A DNA stretch of 21,409 nucleotides from CAZBDU01 sp964490725 (GTDB taxonomy: Bacteria > Spirochaetota > Spirochaetia > SZUA-6 > DRHE01), in NCBI GenBank assembly GCA_964490725.1, contig CAZBDU010000095.1, forward strand, positions 1 through 21,409. The letters run 5' to 3'. Under the pieces are notes generated by a model. That model saw nothing but the letters and a program-made list of their open reading frames with translations. It was not told where the DNA came from and made no database searches. Below, one piece after another: positions 7,177 through 14,645 of the stretch; within the stretch, counting starts at the first letter, position 1, and each line of letters starts with the position of its first letter. The position numbers and the translations under genes are program-made.

Positions 7177-8298
7177 TCAGTGCTGGACCCGGTTCCGTCC
7201 GGCGTGCTTGGCCTGGTAGAGCCTGGTGTCCGCCGCGACGATCATTTTCTCGTAGTTCTCCACGGAGAGGTCGTCGGTGACGCCGATGCTGATGGTAACG
7301 GCCAGCTCCGGGTGCAGCACGGTCCAGTCCTGGCACTCCACGGCCAGCCGCAGCTTCTCGCACACCGCGGCGGCCCCCGAGGCGGGGGTCTCGGGAAAGA
7401 TGATGAGGAACTCCTCCCCGCCGTAGCGGGAGATCACGTCGATCCCCCGCAGGCTCTGCCGGAACAGCCGCGCCATCGTCTTCAGCACCTGGTCTCCGAT
7501 CTGGTGGGAGAAGCTGTCATTGACTCGCTTGAAGTAGTCGATGTCGGCCATGGCGATGGAAAGCGTGCGCCCGAACCGCTTGCAGCGGGAAAACTCCTCG
7601 GCCATCCGCTCCTCCAGAAACCGGCGGTTGTACAGCCCGGTCAGCCCGTCCTCCCGGGCCTGGCGTTCCAGGCGGGCGTGCTGCTCACGGATCACCTGGC
7701 GATGAAGAAACTCCCGCCGGTATGCCCCGTAGGTGATGCGGGTGATGATGAACGCGATCACCGTGAGCAGCGTACCGTTGATGTAGTGGGCCATCAGCAC
7801 CTCCTGGTCGGGCTGCAGGAGGGTGATGCCCGTGGTGAACGCCGCGAAGCAGACGGCGTAGAAGGTCAGGCTGATGGGAAGGGAGAACAGCAACCCCGCG
7901 GCCAGGCCGAAGGCCGCCACCAGGTAGACGCTGATCTCCCCGTGGATGAGCTGATCCGCCGAAGAGATGGCCGCGCCCAGCATGAACAAGAGGAAGCCGA
8001 AGGCGATCCAGAGGGGCCTGTGCCATCCCCGCACCTCCTCGGGGGAGGCGGGACCGGCCAGGGTGGCGACGGCCGCGTAGAGCGCGGTGGCCACCACGAG
8101 CACCAGGTGCAGGATGGCCAGCCACCGGTAGCCCGCAGATTCGGCCAGCATGCCGGAGCGCAGGCGCTGCAGGTCGAGGTACAGGAGGCCGATGTGGATC
8201 ACCAGCAGCGCCAGCGCCGCGATGCGCATCCGGCCCAGATTGACGCAGGTGATCTCCCGGGACAGCTCCTTTCGCTCCTCGCCGGTCATGGTCCCCAT
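7177..8298 (-). CDS. Membrane-bound diguanylate cyclase (GGDEF)
   Basis: This is a 373-residue inner-membrane signalling enzyme predicted to make cyclic di-GMP from two GTP. The N-terminal half (about 24-187) has roughly six hydrophobic helices and no recognised sensory family. A short linker coiled coil (about 195-213) follows, then a complete GGDEF domain: DGLTGLYNRR (217-226), the metal-binding DIDYFKRVND (252-261), the GGEEF active site (293-297) and AADTRLYQAKHAGRN near the end. The product-inhibition I-site RxxD is present as R284-G-I-D287, five residues before GGEEF. Activity and feedback control therefore look intact. The start is uncertain: M1 has no clear ribosome binding site, while M4 (8289) has GGGG just upstream. 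It is divergent from the ABC exporter genes and convergent with the lipoprotein cluster. Confidence 0.9.
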   Translation of the reverse strand: MGTMTGEERKELSREITCVNLGRMRIAALALLVIHIGLLYLDLQRLRSGMLAESAGYRWLAILHLVLVVATALYAAVATLAGPASPEEVRGWHRPLWIAFGFLLFMLGAAISSADQLIHGEISVYLVAAFGLAAGLLFSLPISLTFYAVCFAAFTTGITLLQPDQEVLMAHYINGTLLTVIAFIITRITYGAYRREFLHRQVIREQHARLERQAREDGLTGLYNRRFLEERMAEEFSRCKRFGRTLSIAMADIDYFKRVNDSFSHQIGDQVLKTMARLFRQSLRGIDVISRYGGEEFLIIFPETPASGAAAVCEKLRLAVECQDWTVLHPELAVTISIGVTDDLSVENYEKMIVAADTRLYQAKHAGRNRVQH

Positions 8299-8349
8299 GA
8301 TGCACCACGATCGCGTTCCTGCAAAGTCTGCGCAATACTCTACGCACCG

Positions 8350-8377
8350 GCTTCAGAACGTGCGCTTCAGAAGGTGC
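8350..8377. repeat. Two tandem 14-base direct repeats in a divergent intergenic region
   Basis: GCTTCAGAACGTGC (8350-8363) is followed immediately by the same unit with one change (C to G at the tenth base, 8364-8377). It sits between the divergent diguanylate cyclase and ABC exporter genes. TGCAAAG also occurs on both sides of the repeat. A regulator binding site is a reasonable guess, but no protein can be named. Confidence 0.45.
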
Positions 8378-8404
8378 AAAGCGCGGGCGAGCCGCGGAAA
8401 CAGC

Positions 8405-8434
8405 TTGGCGAGGGCCACCCTTTGCGGCTACCTT
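8405..8434 (+). promoter_or_regulatory. Weak promoter candidate for the ABC exporter operon, possibly leaderless
   Basis: TTGGCG (8405-8410) and TACCTT (8429-8434) are 18 bases apart. The -10 box is poor. The hexamer ends seven bases before the ATG at 8442, and no Shine-Dalgarno sequence precedes that ATG, which would fit a leaderless message. Confidence 0.3.
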
Positions 8435-8441
8435 AGTATCC

Positions 8442-10199
8442 ATGCTCCGGGAGTACAGGACCCTCCTGCCCTACTTTCGACGCTACCTGCCCCAGTACCT
8501 GGCGGGCCTGTTCTTCCTGGTGATCACCGACGGCGGCCAGCTCTACATCCCCCAGCTCATCCGGCAGGCCATCGACATCGTCTCCCAGGGGCAGTTCGCC
8601 CTGGAGGGCATCCTGCGGCTGGCCCTCAGGACCGCCCTGGTGGGCCTGGTGATCGCCGCCGGCCGGTTCAGCTGGCGCTTCTTCATCAACGGCACCTCCC
8701 GCCGCATCGAGCAGGAGCTGCGGGAGCGGCTGTTCCAGCATCTGCAGACCCTCTCCACCACCTTCTTCGCCTCGGCCAAGACCGGCGACCTGATGGCCCG
8801 CTTCACCAACGACATGCGCGCCATCCGCATGGCCACGGGTATGGCCCTGGTGTCCTTCGTGGACGGCTTCTTCATGACCCTGGCCATCCTGGCGATCATG
8901 CTGAGCCAGGATGCGAGGCTGACGCTGATCTCGGTGTCTCCGCTGCCCTTGGTGACCGTAGGGATGATCCTCTTCGGCCGGATCGTCGGGAAGATGTTTC
9001 GACGGGTGCAGGAAGGGTTCTCCAACCTCTCCGAGATGGCGCAGGAGTCCGTCAGCGGCGTGCGGGTGCTGAAGACCTTCGTACAGGAGAGGGCGTTCGT
9101 CGGGCGGTTTGGCGAGGTCAACCTGGACTACTCGCGACGCAACCTCGTGCTGGTACGCGCCTGGGGGGCCTTCTTTCCGGGAGTGAGCTTCCTGGCAGGT
9201 ACCACCACTCTCATCTTTCTGTACCTGGGCGGCAGGGCGGTGATGGACGGCACCCTGTCCCCAGGGCAGTTCACCGCCTTCTTCTCCTACCTGGGAATGC
9301 TGATCTGGCCGGTGATGGGCGCCGGGTTCACCATCAACCTGATCCAGCGCGCCGGCGCGTCCCTGGGCAGGATCAACAAGATCCTGGACCAGGAGCCCGA
9401 CATCAAGAACCCGCCACAGCCGGTGCGCCGGCCCATCCGGGGCGCCATCAGCGTGCGCGGCCTCACCTACGCCTACCCCGGCTCCGAGGCGCCAGTGCTT
9501 CAGGGGATCGGCTTCGAGGCTTCCCCGGGAACGGTGCTAGGCATCCTGGGCCGAACCGGCTCCGGGAAGTCCACCCTGGTGCACCTGCTGCCCCGCATCC
9601 TCGATCCACCGCCGGGGACCGTCTTCATCGACGGCCACGACGTGCGCCGCTACCGTCTGGAGACGCTGCGTTCGGCGATCAGCGTGGTGCCGCAGGACGG
9701 CTTTCTCTTCTCGGTGAGCATTCGGGACAACATCGCCTTCGGTGGCCGCAACGGGGAAGACGGATTGGAGGAGCTGGTGCGCCAGGTCACCTCCATTTCC
9801 ACGATCGATCGGGACCTGAGCGCCTTTCCCGAAGGGGTGGACACGGTGGTCGGTGAGCGGGGAATCACCCTTTCTGGGGGGCAGAAGCAGCGCGTGGCCA
9901 TGTCCAGGGCGCTGGCATCCAAGGGACGGATCTACATCTTCGACGACTCCTTTGCAGCGGTGGACACCGAGACCGAGGAGAGCATCCTCAGGGCCTTGTT
10001 TCCCTACATCGAGGGCAGCACGGTGATCCTGATCTCCCACCGGATCTCCACGCTCAAGATGGCGGACCGGGTGCTTGTGCTGGATTCGGGGCGGCTGATC
10101 GAGGAGGGGACCCACGAGGAGCTGCTGGCTCGGGGTGGGTTCTACGCGGAGATCTTCGAGCTGCAGCAGCTGGAAGACAGCATGGAGGAGCGGCGGTGA
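8442..10199 (+). CDS. ABC exporter half-transporter, degenerate ATP-site subunit
   Basis: This is a 585-residue fusion of a six-helix exporter membrane domain (about 15-320) and a nucleotide-binding domain (about 335-575), of the MsbA/LmrA/TM287-288 class. Seen motifs: Walker A GRTGSGKST (370-378), Q-loop PQDG, a canonical LSGGQ signature (477-481), Walker B IYIFDD (497-502) and the H-loop histidine H533. The residue after the Walker B aspartate is D502, where active sites have glutamate. That substitution is known from the TM287-like subunit of heterodimeric exporters. Its stop overlaps the GTG start of the partner gene, so a heterodimer is expected. The start is the ATG at 8442, which has no Shine-Dalgarno sequence. 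The substrate is unknown; lipids, peptides or drugs are all possible for this class. Confidence 0.92.
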   Translation: MLREYRTLLPYFRRYLPQYLAGLFFLVITDGGQLYIPQLIRQAIDIVSQGQFALEGILRLALRTALVGLVIAAGRFSWRFFINGTSRRIEQELRERLFQHLQTLSTTFFASAKTGDLMARFTNDMRAIRMATGMALVSFVDGFFMTLAILAIMLSQDARLTLISVSPLPLVTVGMILFGRIVGKMFRRVQEGFSNLSEMAQESVSGVRVLKTFVQERAFVGRFGEVNLDYSRRNLVLVRAWGAFFPGVSFLAGTTTLIFLYLGGRAVMDGTLSPGQFTAFFSYLGMLIWPVMGAGFTINLIQRAGASLGRINKILDQEPDIKNPPQPVRRPIRGAISVRGLTYAYPGSEAPVLQGIGFEASPGTVLGILGRTGSGKSTLVHLLPRILDPPPGTVFIDGHDVRRYRLETLRSAISVVPQDGFLFSVSIRDNIAFGGRNGEDGLEELVRQVTSISTIDRDLSAFPEGVDTVVGERGITLSGGQKQRVAMSRALASKGRIYIFDDSFAAVDTETEESILRALFPYIEGSTVILISHRISTLKMADRVLVLDSGRLIEEGTHEELLARGGFYAEIFELQQLEDSMEERR

Positions 10200-12301
10200 G
10201 CGACTACTTCGAGCCGGAGGAGGTCCTGCGCTCCTACGACTCGGCGCTGATGCGCCGCATGCTCGGCTTTCTGCGGCCCTACCTGGCGGTCTTTCTGGTC
10301 TCCGTAGCAGTCACGCTGGCGGCAACGGCCGGAGAGCTGCTGATGCCCGTGTTCACCCAGCGCAGCGTAGACAACTACATCCTCCCCCGCTACAGCGCCC
10401 TGCGCGTGGATCAGACGGATCCCGAGGTGTTGAAGCGGCTGGAACCGCTTGACCCCCGGCTGCGGGTGGGAGACCTGGCGCTGCTCTCCGACAAGAAGCT
10501 GGCCAACCTCACGGTAGCGCAGAAGCGGCGCCTCCGCGCCGGAGGAGACCTGCTGGAGCAGAACTTCCTGGTGGTCCGGTTGGACCAGATCGGTGAGGCC
10601 GGCCGGGCCGCAGTGCAGCGCCACCCGGAGCTGTTCCGCACCGGCGCGCAGGTGGCGGCGATCAGCGAGAAGGACCTGCGCAGGCTCCCCCCGGGAGAGA
10701 TCCGGGCCGTCCGGGCCCCGGACTACCGCGGGCTGGCGCGGCTGGTGCGGATCTTCCTGGCCGCTCTGGCGGGGGTGTTTCTGTTCACCTTCCTGCAGGT
10801 ATACATGCAGGCGTGGGTGGGGCAGATGATCATGAAAGACATGCGCATTCGCCTGTACGAGCACAGCATAGGGCTCTCTCTCAAGTACATCGACGCCAAC
10901 CCGGTGGGACGGCTCGTGACCCGCATGACCAACGACGTGGAAACCATCAACGAGCTGTTCACCACCGTCCTGCCGTCCCTGTTCAAGGACTTCAGCACCA
11001 TGATTGGCGTGCTGGTGACGCTGTTCCTGCTCAGCCCGCGGCTGGCGCTGGTGACGGTGGTGACCGTGCCTCTGGTGGCGGCCGTCACGGCCCTGTTCCG
11101 GCGCTGGGCGCGGGAGACGTACCGCAGGGTGCGGCTGGCGATCTCCAGCCTCAACGCCTTCCTCTCCGAGCACATCTCCGGCATGCGCATCGTGCAGCTG
11201 TTCGTCCGGGAGCAGGAGACCGGCCGGGAGTTCCGTCGCCGCAACAACCGGCTGCTGAAGGCGAACCTGAACGAGGTGTACGTGTTCGCCGTATTCCGTC
11301 CGCTGGTGGACTTCATGGCCACCGCATCGGTGGCCCTGATCATCTACTTCGGAGGCCGGTTCCTGCTGCGGGACCTGGTGTCCCTGGGGGTGCTGATCGC
11401 CTTCCTCAACCTGGTGCGCATGTTCTACCAGCCCGTCCGGGACCTGTCTGAAAAGTACAACATCCTGCAGTCCGCCATGGCCGGCGCGGAGCGGGTCTTC
11501 CACCTGCTGGACGTGGAGGAGCGGATTCCCGAGCCGGGCCGGCCGGCGGCCCTGGAGCAGGTGCGGGGCGAGATCGTTTTCGACCGGGTGTGTTTCTCCT
11601 ACAAGCAAGGGGAGCCGGTGCTGAAGGACCTGTCCTTCAGGGTGCCCGCGGGGCAGACCGCCGCGATCGTGGGCTACACCGGAGCCGGCAAGACCACCAT
11701 CACCTCCCTGCTCACCCGCCTCTGGGACGTGCAGTCCGGCGCCATCCTCCTGGACGGCGTCGACATCCGCCGCTTCCCCACCCAGGAGCTCCGCCGGCGG
11801 GTGCAGTCGGTGCTGCAGGATGTGTTCCTCTTCTCCAGCACCGTGGAGGACAACATCCGGCTGGGCAGCGACATCCCGGCGGAGCGGCTCCAGGAGGCAA
11901 TCCGGCTGGTCCAGGCGGACGGCTTCATCGAGGCGCTGCCCGAGGGGCTAAAGACCCCCCTCACCGAACGCGGCGCGAACCTGTCCATGGGGCAGCGGCA
12001 GCTTCTGTCCTTCGCCCGGGTTCTGGCGCACGATCCGGACGTGCTGATTCTGGACGAGGCCACCGGCAACATCGACACGGAGACCGAGAAGCTCATCCAG
12101 GAGGCGCTGGCCAGGCTGCTGCGGGACCGCACCTCCCTGGTGATCGCCCACCGGCTGAGCACCATCCGCAACGCGGACCGCATCCTGGTGCTGCACAAGG
12201 GACGGCTCGTGGAAGAAGGCACCCATGAGGAGCTCCTGGCCCGCGGCGGCCTCTACCGGACCCTCTACCGCATGCAGTTCCTCGACAGGGAGCGGGTGTA
12301 G
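10196..12301 (+). CDS. ABC exporter half-transporter, catalytic subunit with enlarged TM1-TM2 segment
   Basis: This 701-residue protein is the partner of the preceding subunit. Walker A GYTGAGKTT is at 493-501, Walker B VLILDE has the catalytic E621, and the H-loop is H652. Its signature is LSMGQ (596-600) instead of LSGGQ. In the dimer, this Walker A/B pairs with the partner's LSGGQ to make the consensus site, while LSMGQ faces the partner's D502 site. Typical half exporters have about 590 residues. The extra length is between TM1 (about 28-50) and TM2 (about 183-205), where residues about 65-178 form a charged, probably helical segment predicted to lie outside the cytoplasm. It contains VLKRLEPLDPRLRVGDLALL and RRLPPGEIRAVRAPDYRGL. 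I do not recognise that segment. The GTG start overlaps the upstream stop as GTGA. Confidence 0.92.
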   Translation: MSDYFEPEEVLRSYDSALMRRMLGFLRPYLAVFLVSVAVTLAATAGELLMPVFTQRSVDNYILPRYSALRVDQTDPEVLKRLEPLDPRLRVGDLALLSDKKLANLTVAQKRRLRAGGDLLEQNFLVVRLDQIGEAGRAAVQRHPELFRTGAQVAAISEKDLRRLPPGEIRAVRAPDYRGLARLVRIFLAALAGVFLFTFLQVYMQAWVGQMIMKDMRIRLYEHSIGLSLKYIDANPVGRLVTRMTNDVETINELFTTVLPSLFKDFSTMIGVLVTLFLLSPRLALVTVVTVPLVAAVTALFRRWARETYRRVRLAISSLNAFLSEHISGMRIVQLFVREQETGREFRRRNNRLLKANLNEVYVFAVFRPLVDFMATASVALIIYFGGRFLLRDLVSLGVLIAFLNLVRMFYQPVRDLSEKYNILQSAMAGAERVFHLLDVEERIPEPGRPAALEQVRGEIVFDRVCFSYKQGEPVLKDLSFRVPAGQTAAIVGYTGAGKTTITSLLTRLWDVQSGAILLDGVDIRRFPTQELRRRVQSVLQDVFLFSSTVEDNIRLGSDIPAERLQEAIRLVQADGFIEALPEGLKTPLTERGANLSMGQRQLLSFARVLAHDPDVLILDEATGNIDTETEKLIQEALARLLRDRTSLVIAHRLSTIRNADRILVLHKGRLVEEGTHEELLARGGLYRTLYRMQFLDRERV

Positions 12302-12303
12302 CG

Positions 12304-12322
12304 CTGGCGCGGAGAGCGCCGG
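12304..12322 (+). terminator. Hairpin just after the ABC exporter operon
   Basis: A 7-base-pair stem with one G-U pair and a GGAGA loop begins three bases after the stop codon. It lacks a following T run, so it may be a weak or factor-dependent termination signal or a 3' end stabiliser. Confidence 0.25.
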
Positions 12323-12373
12323 CAGGGCTGCGGCAGGGGAAGACGGCAGAAGCGGGCCACCCGCTTTTCGTCG

Positions 12374-12613
12374 ACCACTGACATTCTCAACATGAAGCCC
12401 GCCCGCTTCCCCCAGTACATGCTCCTGTTCGCGGCGGGCCTACGGGCCGCCCGCAACCGGTTCTTCCTGAGCCTGCCGGACAGAATCGGCCGGACCTGGC
12501 TGCGGGTGGCCCTGTTCGCAGGCATCCCGCCGTGGTTCGTTCTGATGGCGACCGGCGGGGCGCTGGAAGGCCGGCTCGACCTTTTCTTCGGCGGGCCGCA
12601 CTGGCAGGCGGCG
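12374..12613 (+). pseudogene. Fragment of an acyltransferase-3-like membrane protein
   Basis: In one plus-strand frame the translation reads TTDILNMKPARFPQYMLLF, then AAGLRAARNRFF, LPDRIGRTW, a hydrophobic stretch, and TGGALEGR to GGPHWQAAG. From memory of the family, this order (NMxxxxFPQYxLLFxxG, LPxRIGRxW, GGxHWQA) matches the second half of acyltransferase-3 (OpgC-like) integral membrane proteins. Both the N-terminal part and the following helices are missing. Immediately after HWQAAG the same frame changes to an unrelated LuxR-type helix-turn-helix sequence. The frame stays open up to 12910, which could be chance in such G+C-rich DNA. A decayed gene fragment is the most likely reading. 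An intact 172-residue protein starting at 12392 is possible but would be a chimera. Confidence 0.5.
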
Positions 12614-12622
12614 GGAACGGAG

Positions 12623-12730
12623 TTTTTCATAAGTGAGAAGACCGTCAAGACGCAGGTGAGCAACATCCCTGTTCTTGCTGGCCTGGTCGGCCCCTTCGAC
12701 GCAAACGCGCCCTTGGCGAAGGAGGCTGCC
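12623..12730 (+). pseudogene. LuxR/NarL-type DNA-binding domain remnant 1
   Basis: Codons 12623-12667 read FFISEKTVKTQVSNI, which is the recognition helix of NarL/FixJ-type response regulators (typical form: LFISEKTVKTHVSNI). The preceding helices (usually REREVLxLxAxGxSNKEIA) are absent, because an acyltransferase-like fragment abuts directly. Downstream, the expected tail of the domain (KLGVxDRTQAALWAKEAG) survives only after frame changes: ACGCAAACGCGCCCTTGG reads as TQTRPW in another frame, and LAKEA is in the first frame. Missing start, missing receiver domain and frame breaks mark it as a relic. Confidence 0.6.
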
Positions 12731-12737
12731 ACCCGCG

Positions 12738-12863
12738 TTGGCCGCTGGAAGCCGGATCAAGCAGACCGCGGAGGCCCGGTTGAACCTGAGCTCGCCGACG
12801 ATCGGTACCTGCAGATCGCGCCTGCTCAGAAAGCTGGGCCTGTGCACCAGCATGCAGCTGTAC
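12738..12863 (+). pseudogene. LuxR/NarL-type DNA-binding domain remnant 2
   Basis: In a different plus-strand frame from remnant 1, the translation reads LAAGSRIKQTAEARLNLSS, then PTIGTCRSRLLRKLGLCTSM and QLY. This matches the UvrY/NarL-type output domain (AxGxxIKEIAExLxLSxKTIxTYRSRLLxKLGLxTNxQL) along about 40 residues, with one extra residue after AE. After QLY the usual C-terminal helix (RYAxxxGL) is lost. No receiver domain lies upstream in any frame, because remnant 1 ends only a few bases before. It is therefore a second, independent response-regulator fragment placed head to tail with the first. Confidence 0.65.
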
Positions 12864-12930
12864 CCGCCGAGCCCACCTGCCGTTTCGCAGACTGCGCAGA
12901 TGCCGCCTGACAGGTTCATCGAGGGTGCCG

Positions 12931-13743
12931 TCAGGAATCGCTTGAGCCCAGGGTGAAGCTCAGCCCGTCGCAGGCCAGATGCGCCTCCACCCCGGAGAAG
13001 AAGGGGCTCCCGGGGTCGCGGAGCAGCGGGTCCACCGCGGCGTGCATCATGTCGTGACAGATGTGCGTGAAGTAGGCGCGCCGGGGCGCGAGGCGCCGGA
13101 CGATCCCCGTGGCCTCTTCCAGGCTGAAGTGGGTGCTGTGCGGCCGGAAGCGGAGCGCGTCCAGGATCAGCACCTCCAGGCCCTGGAGCCGCTCCAGGGT
13201 GCCTTCCGGAATGGAGGAAACGTCCGAGATGTAGGCGCAGTCCAGAAACCGGTATCCCAGGATCCCCAGCCGCCCGTGCAGCACCGGCAGCGGCTCGAAG
13301 AGCATGCCTGCGGCTTCGAAGGTGCCTTCCACCGGGGTGAGCGCCAGGCTCGTGATCCCGCCCCCCTTCTGCGCGGTGCCGTCGAACAGGTAGTGGAAGA
13401 TGTAGCGCGAGAGGTAGTCCAGGTGCTCCGGCAGGCCCCGCAGCGGCAGCGGCTCCCGCCGCTGTGCTGTGAACACCCGCAGGTCGTCGATGCCCGCCAC
13501 GTGATCGAAATGGGTGTGGGTCACCAGCAGCGCGTCCAGGCCGGTCAGGGAGTGCCGCAGCGCTTGCTGGCGGAAATCGCGGCCGCAGTCGATCAGCACC
13601 CGGCCTTCCTCTCCGGCGAGCAGAAGGGAGGCATTGGTGCGCTTGTCCCGGGGGTCCGGGGAACGGCAGGTGGGGCAGGAGCAGCCGATCATGGGCACCC
13701 CGTGGCTGGTGCCGCTGCCCAGAAAGGTGACGGTGACGGACAT
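12931..13743 (-). CDS. Metallo-beta-lactamase-fold hydrolase, PhnP-like
   Basis: This is a 270-residue cytosolic metallohydrolase. The N-terminus VTFLGSGTSHGVPMIGCSCPTC is characteristic of the PhnP/YhfI-type group. C21, C23 and C26 resemble the structural zinc site of E. coli PhnP, which a C-terminal histidine (H227 or H230 in THICHD) could complete. The catalytic metal motif HTHFDH is at 76-81, with H156, D174 (ISDV) and H202/H205 as further ligands. PhnP opens cyclic ribose phosphates in phosphonate breakdown, but no phn gene is nearby, so a general cyclic phosphodiesterase role is only inference. The start ATG follows GAAGG. It lies 8 bases after the small ribbon-helix-helix gene and is the last gene of the lysC operon. 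Confidence 0.87.
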   Translation of the reverse strand: MSVTVTFLGSGTSHGVPMIGCSCPTCRSPDPRDKRTNASLLLAGEEGRVLIDCGRDFRQQALRHSLTGLDALLVTHTHFDHVAGIDDLRVFTAQRREPLPLRGLPEHLDYLSRYIFHYLFDGTAQKGGGITSLALTPVEGTFEAAGMLFEPLPVLHGRLGILGYRFLDCAYISDVSSIPEGTLERLQGLEVLILDALRFRPHSTHFSLEEATGIVRRLAPRRAYFTHICHDMMHAAVDPLLRDPGSPFFSGVEAHLACDGLSFTLGSSDS

Positions 13744-13751
13744 CCGGGCCT

Positions 13752-13901
13752 TCAGCGCTCCCTTTCGCGCTTCATGCGGTCGCGGATGTACAGCAGGATC
13801 AGCCCTTCGAAGCTCAGCTTCTTGAGCCGGCTCTCCTCCTGCAGAAACTCGACGATGTCTCTGGTGAGACGCAGATCCACGCGCACCTGAATCGTGTTCA
13901 T
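13752..13901 (-). CDS. Small ribbon-helix-helix-like protein (49 residues)
   Basis: A short reading frame starts at the ATG at 13901, behind GGGGAGAGA, and ends at 13752. The protein begins MNTIQVRVDLRLTRDIVEF, followed by LQEESRLKKLSFEGL and a basic C-terminus (RDRMKREREER-like). A basic beta-strand (QVRVDLRL) followed by two amphipathic helices is the ribbon-helix-helix (CopG/Arc) plan, and the length fits. These proteins usually bind DNA as dimers and often repress their own operon. It lies 10 bases after the dehydrogenase gene and 8 before the hydrolase gene, with a good ribosome binding site, so it is very likely a real gene. The target is unknown; there is no toxin gene beside it. Confidence 0.75.
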   Translation of the reverse strand: MNTIQVRVDLRLTRDIVEFLQEESRLKKLSFEGLILLYIRDRMKRERER

Positions 13902-13911
13902 TCTCTCCCCG

Positions 13912-14637
13912 TCAAAAGGGTCTGGCCCCGCGGCGCCGGATGACGATCTGGTCCACCGCCGCCCGCTCGGAAAGCGAAAGCAGGTACAACACCGCCTGCG
14001 CCACGTCCTCGGGCTGAAGCAGCGCGGAGCGGTCCAGATCCGGCCGCGCCTCAGCGCCCATCGCCGTGTCCACTCCGCCGGGCAGGACCGCAGAGACCCG
14101 GATTCCCAGCTCGGCCACCTCCTGGGCGAGCGCGCTGGTGAGCCCCATCACAGCATGCTTGCTGGCCGAGTAGGCCCCCTGGTCGCGGTATCCGCGTATG
14201 CCGACGACGCTGGCGATGTTGATGATGGCGCCGCTTCCTTTGGAGATCATCAGGGCCAGGGCCTCCTGGCAGCAGAGGAACACGGCGCGCACGTTGACGT
14301 TCATGATGCGGTCCAGCTCGGCGGCGGGAAAACCTAACACCGGCCCGAAGCCGGCCACCCCGGCGTTGTTCACCAGGATGTCCAGGCCGCCGGCCCGGCG
14401 GCGCACAGTCTGAAACAGGGCCTGGATCCGATCGGGGCGGCTGAGGTCCGTAGGGACCGCCTCGGCCAGACCTCCGGCGCCGCGGATCTGCGCGGCCACG
14501 CTGGAAAGCTGGCTTTCCGTGCGGGCGGCCAGGAAGACCCGGGCGCCCGCACCGGCCAGGGCGCGGGCGATCCCGGCCCCGATGCCCCTGCCCGCTCCGG
14601 TAACCACGGCGCTTGTGCCGTTCAAATCGGGCTGCAT
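13912..14637 (-). CDS. Short-chain dehydrogenase/reductase
   Basis: This 241-residue NAD(P)-dependent oxidoreductase has the classical SDR layout: the cofactor motif TGAGRGIG (13-20), D64 in the PTDLS segment, NNAG (90-93), and the catalytic S143 with Y156-x3-K160 (YSASK). PGGVDT (186-191) follows. R39 in AART after the second strand suggests NADP(H). The start ATG is 8 bases after the lysC stop, with GAGG upstream, so the genes are cotranscribed. The frame is open further upstream, but that region is antisense-free lysC sequence in another frame and is not part of this gene. The substrate is unknown; a FabG-like or sugar/alcohol dehydrogenase role cannot be separated. A link with aspartate metabolism is not evident. 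Confidence 0.9.
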   Translation of the reverse strand: MQPDLNGTSAVVTGAGRGIGAGIARALAGAGARVFLAARTESQLSSVAAQIRGAGGLAEAVPTDLSRPDRIQALFQTVRRRAGGLDILVNNAGVAGFGPVLGFPAAELDRIMNVNVRAVFLCCQEALALMISKGSGAIINIASVVGIRGYRDQGAYSASKHAVMGLTSALAQEVAELGIRVSAVLPGGVDTAMGAEARPDLDRSALLQPEDVAQAVLYLLSLSERAAVDQIVIRRRGARPF

Positions 14638-14645
14638 GCGCCGCC

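Noticed and set aside
8434..8439. TAGTAT as a -10 box for the exporter operon
   Set aside because: Transcription would begin after the ATG at 8442, and no later start preserves the first helix.
10142..11608. 488-codon minus-strand open frame opposite the second exporter subunit
   Set aside because: His/Gln/Gly/Arg-rich shadow of a confirmed ABC gene.
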